Under the pieces are notes generated by a model, which was not told the origin of the DNA, searched no databases, and was given only the letters and a program-made list of their open reading frames with translations. Positions 1 to 8,173 of a DNA stretch of 64,000 nucleotides are shown piece by piece; position 1 is the stretch's first letter, and each line of letters opens with the position of its first letter. Origin of the DNA: Cognatishimia sp. MH4019. Lineage in GTDB: Bacteria; Pseudomonadota; Alphaproteobacteria; Rhodobacterales; Rhodobacteraceae. The stretch spans positions 62,001 through 126,000 of the forward strand of contig NZ_JAHTBL010000009.1 in assembly GCF_020177595.1 (NCBI RefSeq), in the 5' to 3' direction. The translations under genes were made by a program, and so were the position numbers.

Positions 1-245
1 AACGCGACAAGGGGCTGGCCGCCGACCATGCTCCACGAGGTGAGAACGCAGGCGGCGAGCCCAAGCGGGGCTGCCAGCCGAAGGCCGGTCATGCGGCGAC
101 AGTAAAGCGTTAGAAGCGGCCAACCTGCCAGTGCGATCAGGTCGAGCGGTTGGAGCGGCAGCGGCAGGCCCGGCACCGCAAAAGCAGGCGTCCAGAGGGC
201 GCAGGCGGCGCAGAGCGCCCAGAGCGAGAGGGGGGAGGCGCGCAT
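1..245 (-). CDS. N-terminus of a multi-pass membrane protein (cut by window edge)
   Basis: Only the first 81 codons are inside the window; the frame stays open from an ATG at 243-245 down to base 1. The visible part is very hydrophobic, with about three likely membrane segments (near residues 4-24, 32-48 and 55-73) and a short RR-containing loop. It begins 1 nt after the stop of the upstream glycosyltransferase, so it is very probably the next gene of the same polysaccharide operon. An O-antigen ligase/polymerase-type protein or a flippase would fit such a place, but no family motif is visible in this fragment, so the function is context inference only. Confidence 0.55.
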   Translation of the reverse strand, partial: MRASPLSLWALCAACALWTPAFAVPGLPLPLQPLDLIALAGWPLLTLYCRRMTGLRLAAPLGLAACVLTSWSMVGGQPLVA

Positions 246-246
246 T

Positions 247-1341
247 CTAGAGAGACCTCAAAAAGGGGGTGAGGGCGCGGTTGGCCTGGGCATCGAAAGA
301 CAGCGCGCGCGAGAGGGCGTCGGAGTTTTGAAGATCGGCCGTGGCCTTGGGTTCGGCATCCATGAGCAAAGCCGCGGCACGGTCGGTGGCTTGGGCGATC
401 GTGCGAAAGCGCAAGGTGCGGTCGGGGACCAGTTCGCGGACACCGCCGCCCTCATAGACAAGGGGCGTCAGGCCCGCCGTGATCATCTCGGCGACTGCGA
501 TGCCGAAATGCTCATGCCGGTAGAAATGTAAGCCGATGCGGGCCGTCGCGAGGGCCTCGCGCAGCTGCGCGTCGGAGGCGTTGGCCAGAAAGCGCAGGTA
601 GGGCTTGTGCTGGTGCTGCCGGATCAGGCGACGGGCATATCGGCTGTCTGCGCGGCCCAGGATCGTGAGCGTCGCTGGGAGGTCGCGGGCGCGCAGAGCC
701 TCGGTCACGGCGATGGCGTCCTCGATCCGTTTATTGGGAACGATCCGGCCGATGCTCAGCAAGGCGTGCGGGTCACGCTTGCGCCGCGCATTTGTATGGG
801 CGTGGACCTTTGGATAGAGCGTATCGGGGTGCGCAATGCCGTGGGCGCGCGCGGCGATTCGGGCGGTCCAGCGTGAATTGGCGAGCGTGTGCGTCTGCGC
901 GGGATTGTCTACGGGGCGCGCCAAAGCGCGACAGGTAAGCGCGTAGAGTTGGCGCGGCCAGAACGGGGCGCGCGCGCCCAGAAGGCGGAGCAGTTTGGGG
1001 TGGGCGCTGAACAGCGCTGGCGCATGCAGGATGCGCAAGGTCGGACGGCCTGTATCGGGGCCTTCGCCATAGCTGAGGATCACAGCGTCGAAGGCTTGTG
1101 CCAGACGCGGCAGAACGCGGCAGACAAGCGCGTATTTGAAAAGGCTCAAGCGGCGCAGAATTGTCAGCGTGCCAAGGCGGAGGAGTGTTGGCTGGTGATG
1201 CTGGTTACCGCTTTGCAGACCGTTGATATCCAGCACGCCCACGCGGTGACCCGCGGCGCGCAGACGCGCGATCAGGGCTTGTGCATACGCCTCAGCCCCG
1301 CCGCGAGCGGAGAGATCGGCATGGGCGACGAGGATGTTCAT
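247..1341 (-). CDS. Glycosyltransferase family 4
   Basis: A GT-B retaining glycosyltransferase of 364 residues that would add a sugar to a lipid-linked polysaccharide intermediate on the cytoplasmic side. The N-terminal domain opens with a strand followed by a GGAEAYA loop (residues 15-21), as in GT4 acceptor domains; the C-terminal domain has SIGRIVPNKR near residue 196 and an HFGIAVAEM...E acid-x7-acid signature near residue 280, typical for nucleotide-sugar binding. The ATG at 1339-1341 is chosen because it overlaps the stop of the upstream sulfotransferase (ATGA), while the longer frame has no better start. It is third in a tightly coupled GT2-sulfotransferase-GT4-membrane protein operon. 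Donor and acceptor sugars cannot be told from sequence. Confidence 0.85.
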   Translation of the reverse strand: MNILVAHADLSARGGAEAYAQALIARLRAAGHRVGVLDINGLQSGNQHHQPTLLRLGTLTILRRLSLFKYALVCRVLPRLAQAFDAVILSYGEGPDTGRPTLRILHAPALFSAHPKLLRLLGARAPFWPRQLYALTCRALARPVDNPAQTHTLANSRWTARIAARAHGIAHPDTLYPKVHAHTNARRKRDPHALLSIGRIVPNKRIEDAIAVTEALRARDLPATLTILGRADSRYARRLIRQHQHKPYLRFLANASDAQLREALATARIGLHFYRHEHFGIAVAEMITAGLTPLVYEGGGVRELVPDRTLRFRTIAQATDRAAALLMDAEPKATADLQNSDALSRALSFDAQANRALTPFLRSL

Positions 1342-2201
1342 TGGAGCGCCTCGCGGAGGGCTGCAACCTCGGACGCGGGAACCTTGGGGAGGGACGCGCC
1401 AAACCAAAGGGGCTTGAGATGGTGCTTGACGCTGCGGGGCAAGGCCGCGCGGAGGGCGGTCTTTAGGCCGCAGCGATGCAAGGCGGCGTTAAGCGCGGGG
1501 AGGCGTGGCGCGGCGCTGGCATTGCGCGCGGTCTGGGTGAGATCGAAACCGGTTGGGTCGATGTCGAGCCAGCGTGCGATATGGGTCAGCGCCTTTTGCG
1601 GCGCGGCGATCATGTCTTCGAACCGCAGCAAACATATCCGGTTTTCGTGAAATGTTTGCTGGTAGCGGGCGACGGCCTCTGCCTGCCGGGACGGGCGCAG
1701 CAGATAGCGGCCGGCGAGAGGGAGGGTTTCTTCCTGCTCGGCCCGTAATTCAGACGCGAGAGAGGCACGAGTTCGGCCCGTTCGGCGGGCGAGATGGTAA
1801 TGCGACAGCGCGCGTTGCAATGGGTCGCGGGTCAGTATGATCAGCTTGGCGTCAGGGCAGGCCGTGCGGATCAGCGCCGGGGCCTGAGGGCACGCGAGAT
1901 AGCTGGTGGAGGCGTCGAGCCTGTAGCGCTGGGTCAGCGGTGCAAAGAGGGCCGCGTAATGGGCCGGCTCGCGAAAGACGGCGAATTGCATCGCGATCGG
2001 TTGGCCGCGCGCGATGAAACGGGCGGGATCGACATCGTTGAGATGACTTCGCGCGACATAGTCCGGGTCAAACTCATGGGCTGAAAAATGGTTCGGTTCT
2101 TTGATCTTGGGAAGGCCAATGTCGGCATGGCTGGCGAGCCATTGCGACAGCTGGGTTGAGCCCGCACGCGGAGCGGCGATAAGAAAGAGGTTTGGCTTCA
2201 T
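1338..2201 (-). CDS. PAPS-dependent sulfotransferase
   Basis: A 287-residue cytosolic sulfotransferase expected to move sulfate from PAPS to a sugar hydroxyl or amine. The 5'-phosphosulfate loop AAPRAGSTQLSQWL lies at residues 8-21, and the 3'-phosphate site appears as ILTRDPLQRALSHY near residue 123, with the Arg and Ser of the family. A KEPNHF element near residue 34 also matches bacterial heparan-type sulfotransferases. The start is set by the ATGA overlap with the upstream GT2 stop at 2198-2201, and its own stop overlaps the following GT4 start, so the three genes are translationally coupled. It is one of three sulfotransferases in the window, pointing to sulfated surface glycans. Confidence 0.85.
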   Translation of the reverse strand: MKPNLFLIAAPRAGSTQLSQWLASHADIGLPKIKEPNHFSAHEFDPDYVARSHLNDVDPARFIARGQPIAMQFAVFREPAHYAALFAPLTQRYRLDASTSYLACPQAPALIRTACPDAKLIILTRDPLQRALSHYHLARRTGRTRASLASELRAEQEETLPLAGRYLLRPSRQAEAVARYQQTFHENRICLLRFEDMIAAPQKALTHIARWLDIDPTGFDLTQTARNASAAPRLPALNAALHRCGLKTALRAALPRSVKHHLKPLWFGASLPKVPASEVAALREALQ

Positions 2202-3175
2202 GAGCGGCGCACCTGAGGGCTGCGTTTGAACATTGCACCCAGCACCCCAAGGCCGAAGCCGATATGAGACAGCATCGCAAGCCACGCGACACGCAAGGAC
2301 GAGCGTCCGCAGCGGGCCGATAGAAGCAGGATCAGCAACAGGTAGCCGAGCGCGGGCAGGGCCGCTGCGGGGTGCAGGATCAGCGCGCTGGGGAGCGACA
2401 GGAGTAGCAACAGCGTGGCGATCACGGGCAGGTTCTGGCGCAGGCCGAAACTGCGATGGTGCTTGCGCGCGGTTTGCAGACGCCAGCGGCCGTTGCGCTG
2501 CATTTGCCGAAATAGCGCACGGGGGGAGCGGCGGGGGAAGTAGCGGATCGCTGCTTTCCGCTCCATCCAGATGCGGCCCCCAGCGGCGATCAGACGTTCG
2601 TCATATTCGACGTCCTCGTTGGCGATGAAAGCGGGGTCATAGCCGCCCAATGCCAGAAAACGGTCGAGCCGGAAGGCGGCGTGATGGCCGTGGCGGACCC
2701 AGCCAGAGCGGGCGCGCTTGCGGTGCAATGCACCGCCATGGCCCAGCCAGCCGCGCTGCAGATCAGCCGCTGCGCGCTGCCACGGGTCGCTGACCCGCCG
2801 GGTCGCGATCATCGGAACCGTGACGCTATCGGCTTCGCGCGCGATCATCGTATCGACAAGAGTTTCCACGAAATTGGCGGGATACAGTTCATGGGCGTCG
2901 ACGCGGATCAGGATGTCATAGCCGCGCGCCTGCGCGTCCTGTGCAGCCATGTTGACGCCGCTGGCTTGGGTGACACCGGGGTTGTGGAGCAATCGCACCC
3001 GTGGCGTGATCCGCGCCATATCGGCCACGATCTGACAACTTCGGTCGGTGGAACCGCCATCGACCACCCAGATCTCGCGCGCCAGAGACTGCGTGAGCAG
3101 GCTTTCCAGCAAATCGGGCAGGTAGGCTTCTTCATTCAGACACGGAATGACAAGCAGCGTCGCATAGCGGTTCAT
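2198..3175 (-). CDS. Glycosyltransferase family 2 (ExoA-like)
   Basis: A 325-residue inverting GT-A glycosyltransferase. It has VIPCLNEEAYL at the N-terminus, VVDGGSTD near residue 38 (nucleotide binding) and a RVDAHELYP metal-binding segment near residue 91. An ANEDVEYDERL stretch near residue 184 supplies the catalytic-base region. The C-terminal 70 residues carry two to three membrane segments, so the enzyme is probably anchored in the inner membrane, as in the succinoglycan ExoA type. It starts the minus-strand operon that runs through a sulfotransferase, a GT4 and a membrane protein. The 110-nt gap upstream (3176-3285) holds no gene and should carry the promoter. Confidence 0.88.
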   Translation of the reverse strand: MNRYATLLVIPCLNEEAYLPDLLESLLTQSLAREIWVVDGGSTDRSCQIVADMARITPRVRLLHNPGVTQASGVNMAAQDAQARGYDILIRVDAHELYPANFVETLVDTMIAREADSVTVPMIATRRVSDPWQRAAADLQRGWLGHGGALHRKRARSGWVRHGHHAAFRLDRFLALGGYDPAFIANEDVEYDERLIAAGGRIWMERKAAIRYFPRRSPRALFRQMQRNGRWRLQTARKHHRSFGLRQNLPVIATLLLLLSLPSALILHPAAALPALGYLLLILLLSARCGRSSLRVAWLAMLSHIGFGLGVLGAMFKRSPQVRRS

Positions 3176-3285
3176 GATGACCCCACATCGGTTAAACAGG
3201 CCGTGTAAGGCCCCCGTGGTCCAGCATGGCGCGGTGGGGTTTATGGGGCGTTAAGCGAACTGCCTCGCCAAGCCCATTAATAGTT

Positions 3286-3939
3286 TCAACTGTAGCTAAA
3301 TCGTCTGAAATCCCAGGCATAACGATCCGCCACCAATGCGCGTGTTTGCGGGCTGTACCAACGGCTCCAATCGGTTTTGGCGCGGGCGTTTACATGGCCC
3401 AATTCAGGGCGCAGAGGCAGGTTCAGGTCGGCCAGAAGCGGTGGCAATTCTTCGGCCAGATGCTCCAACCGGAGGATATCGGTTGCGAGGCGCGCCCCTG
3501 TTGCATCAGTGGTCCAGGCCTGCGCGGACCAGGTGCCGTAGCGCCGCCAGCGCTGGTGGATGCGCCCACCCCCGCCTGGCCCGTCAGGTTGTGTCTCAAC
3601 CAGCCAGCGGCTGAAATTCATCTGCCCTAGCCCCATGCGCCGCCGGAGCCGCCAGAGGCCATCGACATCGGCAATCATCCGGTAGAGCGAGACCAGCCGC
3701 GGATAGGGATTGCGCACGCAGGTGATCCGTCGATATGCCTCAAACGGCCAGCGCTTGTCGGCAAAGCTGATCTGCGCCTCAGCCGGGCTCATATGCGCAT
3801 AAAACGGGTTCTGCGTCGTGCGATTGCGCCACGGACCGATGGGTTCTTCATTAAGCGGCGCAAGCAGCGCGCGCAGGGATTCAGAGCCTGTTTTCGGGTT
3901 GGAAAAGAAGATGAATCGGTGCGTGTGCGAGATAATCAT
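3286..3939 (-). CDS. Sulfotransferase family 2-like protein
   Basis: A 217-residue protein of the carbohydrate sulfotransferase (Sulfotransfer_2-like) group. The PAPS 5'-phosphosulfate loop is FFSNPKTGSESLRALL at residues 11-26, and the 3'-phosphate motif is CVRNPYPRLVSLYRM near residue 75. It has no signal peptide or membrane segment. It lies upstream of, and in the same direction as, the GT2 operon, separated by 110 nt, so it may be read from its own promoter. The short length and NPKTG loop suggest a glycan rather than a small-molecule acceptor; the true acceptor is unknown. Confidence 0.78.
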   Translation of the reverse strand: MIISHTHRFIFFSNPKTGSESLRALLAPLNEEPIGPWRNRTTQNPFYAHMSPAEAQISFADKRWPFEAYRRITCVRNPYPRLVSLYRMIADVDGLWRLRRRMGLGQMNFSRWLVETQPDGPGGGGRIHQRWRRYGTWSAQAWTTDATGARLATDILRLEHLAEELPPLLADLNLPLRPELGHVNARAKTDWSRWYSPQTRALVADRYAWDFRRFSYS

Positions 3940-3973
3940 GCCGCCAGATTAGGCAGCATGGGTTAAGCAAGGC

Positions 3974-4330
3974 TTACTGCTTGTTATAGCGAATTTGCCG
4001 CCCCTTGCCGCTGTCGCGGATGGTGACCAATTCGTCCCCATTCACCATGATCGCGATGCAGTTGGAGGGCAGGTCTTCGCCGCCCAGCTTGCGGTCATAG
4101 CAGACAACGCCACGCTTCCAGCGCCAGGTGCCGGTCAGATCCTCACCGCGGGCGGCGCCGGTCAGGGTGCCGTCGCGGTTCAGGGCAAACCAGGCTTTTG
4201 TCTGAGGCTCCACATAGCGATTATCGAGCACCTGCGCGCGCAGGTCTTTTTGTGATTTGATCTGGGTCCAGTCGGCCTGGGCGGGCAGGGCGGCCAACAT
4301 GAGGGCCGCGGTCGCAAGGGCAATGCGCAT
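3974..4330 (-). CDS. Secreted protein of unknown function
   Basis: A 118-residue protein with a clear Sec signal peptide: MR, a hydrophobic stretch and a likely cut after LPAQA near residue 19. The ATG at 4328-4330 is preferred because it places the signal peptide at the very N-terminus; the frame runs 20 codons further upstream without a signal. The mature part has TGTWRWKRGVVCYD and a possible disulfide pair (two Cys, in VVCYD and SNCIA), which looks like a small beta-sheet periplasmic domain. I do not recognise a family with certainty. It follows the RTX gene on the same strand with a gap of about 65 nt. Confidence 0.7.
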   Translation of the reverse strand: MRIALATAALMLAALPAQADWTQIKSQKDLRAQVLDNRYVEPQTKAWFALNRDGTLTGAARGEDLTGTWRWKRGVVCYDRKLGGEDLPSNCIAIMVNGDELVTIRDSGKGRQIRYNKQ

Positions 4331-4396
4331 CGGTAAAATCCTTCTTCGGTCAATACGGGTCAGCTTAACCGAGGGTGGGCGCACCGCCAAATCCGG

Positions 4397-5890
4397 TCAG
4401 AAGATGAAATGATCTTCGGTCAGATCGGCGACTTGCAGGATGGTCGTGTCATCCTCGATCCGGAAGCGGTCAGCGCCGTATTCGATCAGCACGCCATAGC
4501 CTTTTTGAGTGAACTCCAAACGGCTGGTGTCATAAAGGAACGGAAACGCGCTGAGGTCGAGCTGGTCTTCGGCAATGTCGAAATCGGTGACGGTGTCCAT
4601 GCGGTTGTCGGGCGTGAAGACGAAGATATCTGCGCCAGCGCCGCCGGTCATGATGTCCACGCCAGCGCCGTCGATGAGGCGGTCATTGCCAGCGCCACCG
4701 CTGAGTGTGTCATCCCCGTCGCGGCCCACCAGTAGATCATCCAGCGCGCCACCGGTCAGGGTGTTGTCGAGATCGTTGCCATTCACCGACGCGCCGAGCG
4801 CGCCCAGATCAATGGTGAACTCGGTAATGCCGGTGTCGCTTCCGGCGGCGAACACCTGAATATCGTTGCCCTCCGCCCGGGCGGAAATGGTCGAGACGTT
4901 TTGCAAGGTCGTGTCGTTTTCATCGGCGATGCTGGTGAGGTGATGCAGACGCCCGTCGGAGGAAAGCTCGAACAGGGACAGCCCGTCATCGGCGCCACCG
5001 GCCAGCACGAAGGCGCGATCGTTCACGGTGACGGTTTCAATGGCGCTGATGCCGCCAAAGCGGGTGTCGAGGCTGTCGATCTGGGTGTCGGTCTCAAAGA
5101 GGCCGCCGAACGTATTTACCTTGAGCGCAGAGAGCGTGTTGGAGCCCGCGCCGCCAGCGAGCACGAAGAGGTTGCCATCCACCAGCACGGTGTCCAGCGT
5201 GGAGGGGGCATTGATCGCAAAGCCATCGGCGGCACCAAGGTTGTCGCGTTCCTTGATGTTGCCAAAACGGCCCATCCAGTAGGAGGAGATACCGTCGCCT
5301 GTGCCGTCTGCGGTGAAGAAATACGTCTTCCCGTCCAGATTGCCTTGGGCCATCGCGGTGATGTCTTCGAGGTAGTTATCGGCCGTATCAGCCGTGTGTT
5401 TCTTGAAGGCCAGCGACAGGTCATCGCGCACTTCAAAATGCCGGTAGCCCGACTGGTTGTGCTGGGCGGCGACAAGGAAGCTTTTGCCATCGACCTGCAG
5501 CAGGAGTGTGTGGTCGAAATTGCCGATATTGCTAGGGGAGGCGCCAAGGTATTTGGTGCCGTTGAAGCTGCCATCACTGTCGAGATAATGCACGGCCATG
5601 CGGTTGTCATAGCGCCCCGATGGAAACAGGGCGGCTTGCCCGTCAACTGTGCCAAGCGTGATTTGGGTCAGGCCAAGCGTGCCGTATGCGCCGCTGTAGT
5701 CGAGGCTGTCCACATGAGTCGTGGCCCCGGTGATGTTGAAGACATTCATGCCGCCAGTCGCCTCGGACGCGGAGTAGAGAAATGTGTTGCCGTTAATCTC
5801 GATCATATCGAGATCGCGCAGGCTTTGCAGATGCGGCAGCGCGGATGTGCTGCCGGTGCCAAGCGTCGTGATATGCGTAAACTGAGCCAC
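4397..5890 (-). CDS. Secreted beta-propeller protein with C-terminal RTX repeats
   Basis: A protein of about 497 residues without a Sec signal. Residues 1 to about 360 carry repeated blade-like segments ending in VLAGGA..GLSLFEL-type strands, as in seven-bladed propellers. Near residues 370-430 follow glycine/aspartate-rich calcium-binding nonapeptides (GGALDDLLVG, GRDGDDTLSGG, GAGNDRL, GAGADIF). The last 70 residues (MDTVTDFDIAEDQLDLS and after) are the standard RTX C-terminal region read by type I secretion systems. The start is uncertain: a GTG at 5888-5890 has a purine-rich site just upstream and is preferred over a TTG at 5923. The type I exporter at 15600-18613 is a plausible partner. 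Enzymatic activity, if any, is unknown. Confidence 0.82.
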   Translation of the reverse strand: MAQFTHITTLGTGSTSALPHLQSLRDLDMIEINGNTFLYSASEATGGMNVFNITGATTHVDSLDYSGAYGTLGLTQITLGTVDGQAALFPSGRYDNRMAVHYLDSDGSFNGTKYLGASPSNIGNFDHTLLLQVDGKSFLVAAQHNQSGYRHFEVRDDLSLAFKKHTADTADNYLEDITAMAQGNLDGKTYFFTADGTGDGISSYWMGRFGNIKERDNLGAADGFAINAPSTLDTVLVDGNLFVLAGGAGSNTLSALKVNTFGGLFETDTQIDSLDTRFGGISAIETVTVNDRAFVLAGGADDGLSLFELSSDGRLHHLTSIADENDTTLQNVSTISARAEGNDIQVFAAGSDTGITEFTIDLGALGASVNGNDLDNTLTGGALDDLLVGRDGDDTLSGGAGNDRLIDGAGVDIMTGGAGADIFVFTPDNRMDTVTDFDIAEDQLDLSAFPFLYDTSRLEFTQKGYGVLIEYGADRFRIEDDTTILQVADLTEDHFIF

Positions 5891-6009
5891 CCCTGACCCC
5901 CCTCTTTCTACGCCCCCACGCAAGGACGAGAGTGAGGTGTTGGGGTTAACCTCTGGTTAGGGAATTGCGATGATTTTAGGGTGATTTGGGGGCAGAAGCG
6001 TGATCCTGT

Positions 6010-6228
6010 TCAGGCCGTTTCGGTATCGGGTGCAAACTCGAACAGGTCGCCCGGTTGGCAGTCAAGTGCGGCGCAAATGGCGTTCAGCGTGTTGAAGCGG
6101 ACACCGCGCACCTTGCCGGATTTCAGCAAGGACAGGTTCTGTTCGGCGATCCCGATGTGTGCGGCCAGATCGCGGGATGTCATCTTGCGGCGGGCAAGCA
6201 TCACATCAAGGCGGACGATGATGGCCAT
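6010..6228 (-). CDS. Small XRE-family regulator (YozG-like)
   Basis: A 72-residue Cro/CI-type DNA-binding protein that is little more than one helix-turn-helix: VMLARRKMTSRDLAAHIGIAE is the first half and LNAICAALDCQPGDLFEF the typical end. The ATG at 6226-6228 starts 1 nt after the stop of the upstream membrane-protein gene; the longer frame would overlap that gene. Pairs of a YozG-like XRE protein with a DUF2975 membrane protein are common, and the two probably form one regulatory unit, but the target genes are unknown. Confidence 0.85.
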   Translation of the reverse strand: MAIIVRLDVMLARRKMTSRDLAAHIGIAEQNLSLLKSGKVRGVRFNTLNAICAALDCQPGDLFEFAPDTETA

Positions 6229-6229
6229 G

Positions 6230-6769
6230 TCAGACGACCTCTTGTGTGTCGCGCCACAGCTCTGCGCCCAAGGCAAAGGCCCGCGCCATGAAGCTGGCGA
6301 GCAGAGCGGCCAGCGCCATCAGAATATGCGATGTCCCGACCCCGAGCGAGATCGCCCGCTCGCCTTCGGGAAAGCCCCAGGTGACCACGAGCGACACAAG
6401 CATTTGCGAGATCAGGCCCCAGCCCAGCATCGCCCACAGCCAATAAGACAGCCGCCCGGCAACGCTCCCGGCTGGTTCAGGTGCGCCTTGGGCGAGGTTT
6501 TCGAACATGCGCCGTGCCATCATCAACAAGACGATCCAGACCCCAAGATGCACGGCTGCGATGCACACAAGGACCGCGATTTGCCACCCCGACAGGATGT
6601 TCACCTGAAACCCGCTGACAGTGGCAAGGGCCTCGCCCAGAGAGGCGGGCGTGATCAGCGCGCCGATCGCGAGGGCCAGTGCCGCGCCCCAAAGCAGCGC
6701 AACCGCGCCAGTCATGATCCGACCCATCCGCTGGGCCGAGTGGGTGAGATCGCTTACATCAACCATCAT
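6230..6769 (-). CDS. DUF2975 membrane protein
   Basis: A 179-residue inner-membrane protein with four predicted helices (around residues 18-40, 58-82, 108-130 and 142-165). The layout and the short cytoplasmic loop with MMARRMFENLAQG match DUF2975 proteins, which are nearly always encoded beside a YozG-type XRE regulator, as here. An AAGGA site lies 5 nt before the ATG at 6767-6769. The role of the family is not established; it may hold or signal to the partner regulator. Confidence 0.78.
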   Translation of the reverse strand: MMVDVSDLTHSAQRMGRIMTGAVALLWGAALALAIGALITPASLGEALATVSGFQVNILSGWQIAVLVCIAAVHLGVWIVLLMMARRMFENLAQGAPEPAGSVAGRLSYWLWAMLGWGLISQMLVSLVVTWGFPEGERAISLGVGTSHILMALAALLASFMARAFALGAELWRDTQEVV

Positions 6770-6854
6770 TTTTCCTTCGCGTGTGTTCGAGCTTCATAAG
6801 TTTAATGTTTTACGTTAATTCTTTCATGCGAATCATATCACAAGAAGAGAGCAT

Positions 6855-7445
6855 GTGTATAGAACCTTAACCTTTCCCTTGAGTGTGGGCGTCATGGGCG
6901 CGCTGATACTGTCGGCCTGTGCTTCGCTCAATCCTGCTGGCATGATTGCTGCCAGCTCCCTTGATCCGGTGAACACGCCCCCGTCGCAAATTCAGGTCGC
7001 GGTGGGTGTTCCCGATACGGTGAGCCTTGCGGATGGCGACGCGGTATTTCGTATCGCATTTGGGTATGCGCAGGCGCGCGTGGTTGATGAAAGCGTGCCG
7101 TTGCAGCTGCGCCCGTCTGCGGACGGTCAGCCCGCGCCCAATGCCGGAGACGAGGTTATCTATCTTGCGCAATTCTCGGACGAGGACGCAGCACGGGTTG
7201 CCGCAGCACAAGCCAAGATCAGGGCGCTGAAAGAGCAAGGCAGCGACGGGACAGGATCGCTTTCCGTTTCGATCACTGGCGGGTGTCTGCTGGAACCTGA
7301 GCTTGAGACGCTGCCGTTGAGCACATGGCTGCGCACCAATCCCGATGGCGCATTTGTACAGCTGACCGAACGGGTCGACGTTTTCGAGGTGCTTAACGCC
7401 AGCGAGGCGACTGCATTGCGGTCGCAACTCGGACGGTGTGAGTAG
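6855..7445 (+). CDS. Outer-membrane-type lipoprotein of unknown function
   Basis: A 196-residue protein with a lipoprotein signal: a hydrophobic stretch ending in the lipobox LSAC near residue 22, followed by ASL, which favours outer-membrane sorting. The GTG start at 6855 follows a purine-rich AAGAAGAGAG stretch. The mature region has no family I recognise; it is a roughly 170-residue domain with one later Cys pair (GGCLLEP and GRCE). It is transcribed alone, divergent from the DUF2975/XRE pair, with an 85-nt AT-rich interval between the two starts that should hold both promoters. Confidence 0.72.
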   Translation: MYRTLTFPLSVGVMGALILSACASLNPAGMIAASSLDPVNTPPSQIQVAVGVPDTVSLADGDAVFRIAFGYAQARVVDESVPLQLRPSADGQPAPNAGDEVIYLAQFSDEDAARVAAAQAKIRALKEQGSDGTGSLSVSITGGCLLEPELETLPLSTWLRTNPDGAFVQLTERVDVFEVLNASEATALRSQLGRCE

Positions 7446-7450
7446 TGCCG

Positions 7451-7654
7451 CTACTTATATTGCGCGCGCCGGTCCCCGAAATCGCGCACGCGCTTGCGCC
7501 AGGCCCGGTAACTTCCAGGCTTGAGCGTGTCGCGCATCAGGGCCTTGACTTGCTTTTCTCCCAGCCCGTATTCGCGTTCGATATCGGCAAAGCTGATGTG
7601 ATCCGAGAGGGCCATCTCGATAATCTCGCTTTTATGGGCATCTGGAAGGGACAC
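7451..7654 (-). CDS. TIGR03643-family small protein
   Basis: A 67-residue protein with the sequence pattern of the short TIGR03643 (DUF2805-like) family: EIIEMALSDHISFADIEREYGL, then KQVKALMRDTLKP and a basic YRAWRKRVRD end. This looks like a small helical DNA-binding-like fold, but no function is established. The GTG at 7652-7654 is chosen because a GGAG site sits 8 nt upstream and the homology begins there; the longer frame of 101 codons would run into the next gene. It follows the CIA30-type gene by 4 nt and is probably in the same operon. Confidence 0.72.
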   Translation of the reverse strand: MSLPDAHKSEIIEMALSDHISFADIEREYGLGEKQVKALMRDTLKPGSYRAWRKRVRDFGDRRAQYK

Positions 7655-7658
7655 AAGG

Positions 7659-8141
7659 TTAGCTCCGGTAAAGATGGACGCTGGCGACGGCAATCTCGGC
7701 TTGCATTTCGCGCCCGATGGCAAGGATGCCGATGCGGCGCAGGCGGGCGGGATCAAACTGGGCGTCGGTCTTATGAGGGGTCACGTCCGCGAATGGCAGG
7801 CGCACGGTTTGCCACGTGTCCGGCGCGATGAAATCGGTGCGAAAGGACTGCCACGGACGGGAGAGTGCATCGGTGCGCAGGCGGAAATCATACGTCGCGT
7901 CGTTACCGCAAATCTCAAGCGCGAAGCCATCCCAGGTGCTGGCGTCATAGAGGCTGCCAACGGGGTTGAGATCGGTGGCAATCTGGACGAAGCCGCCGTT
8001 GTTATCCAGCGAAACCTCTCCGCGCAGGACGGTGGCTTGACGGCCTTGATAGCTCTCGACAGACAGCCCACCGGTCGAGACGCCGCCCATGACGGTGTCG
8101 GCGACATATTCCCAATCGGGGGTGAGGCGGTGCGTGTCCAT
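7659..8141 (-). CDS. CIA30 family protein
   Basis: A 160-residue cytoplasmic protein that matches the CIA30 (complex I intermediate-associated protein 30) fold. Markers are WEYVADTVMGGVSTG at residues 9-23, FRGEVSLDNNGGF-like RGEVSLDNNGGFVQI, the WDGFALEICG strand, WQSFRTDF and a final SVHLYRS. The family has a galactose-binding-like beta sandwich; in bacteria it is usually annotated only by that name, and a role in complex I is not shown. The ATG at 8139-8141 is the natural start because homology begins at WEYV a few residues later. Confidence 0.8.
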   Translation of the reverse strand: MDTHRLTPDWEYVADTVMGGVSTGGLSVESYQGRQATVLRGEVSLDNNGGFVQIATDLNPVGSLYDASTWDGFALEICGNDATYDFRLRTDALSRPWQSFRTDFIAPDTWQTVRLPFADVTPHKTDAQFDPARLRRIGILAIGREMQAEIAVASVHLYRS

Positions 8142-8173
8142 CCTTTTGTATATAGCGGTGAAACGCGCGGGGC

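Noticed and set aside
889-1650. 253-codon plus-strand frame
   Set aside because: It is a shadow of the glycosyltransferase and sulfotransferase genes on the other strand with no plausible product.
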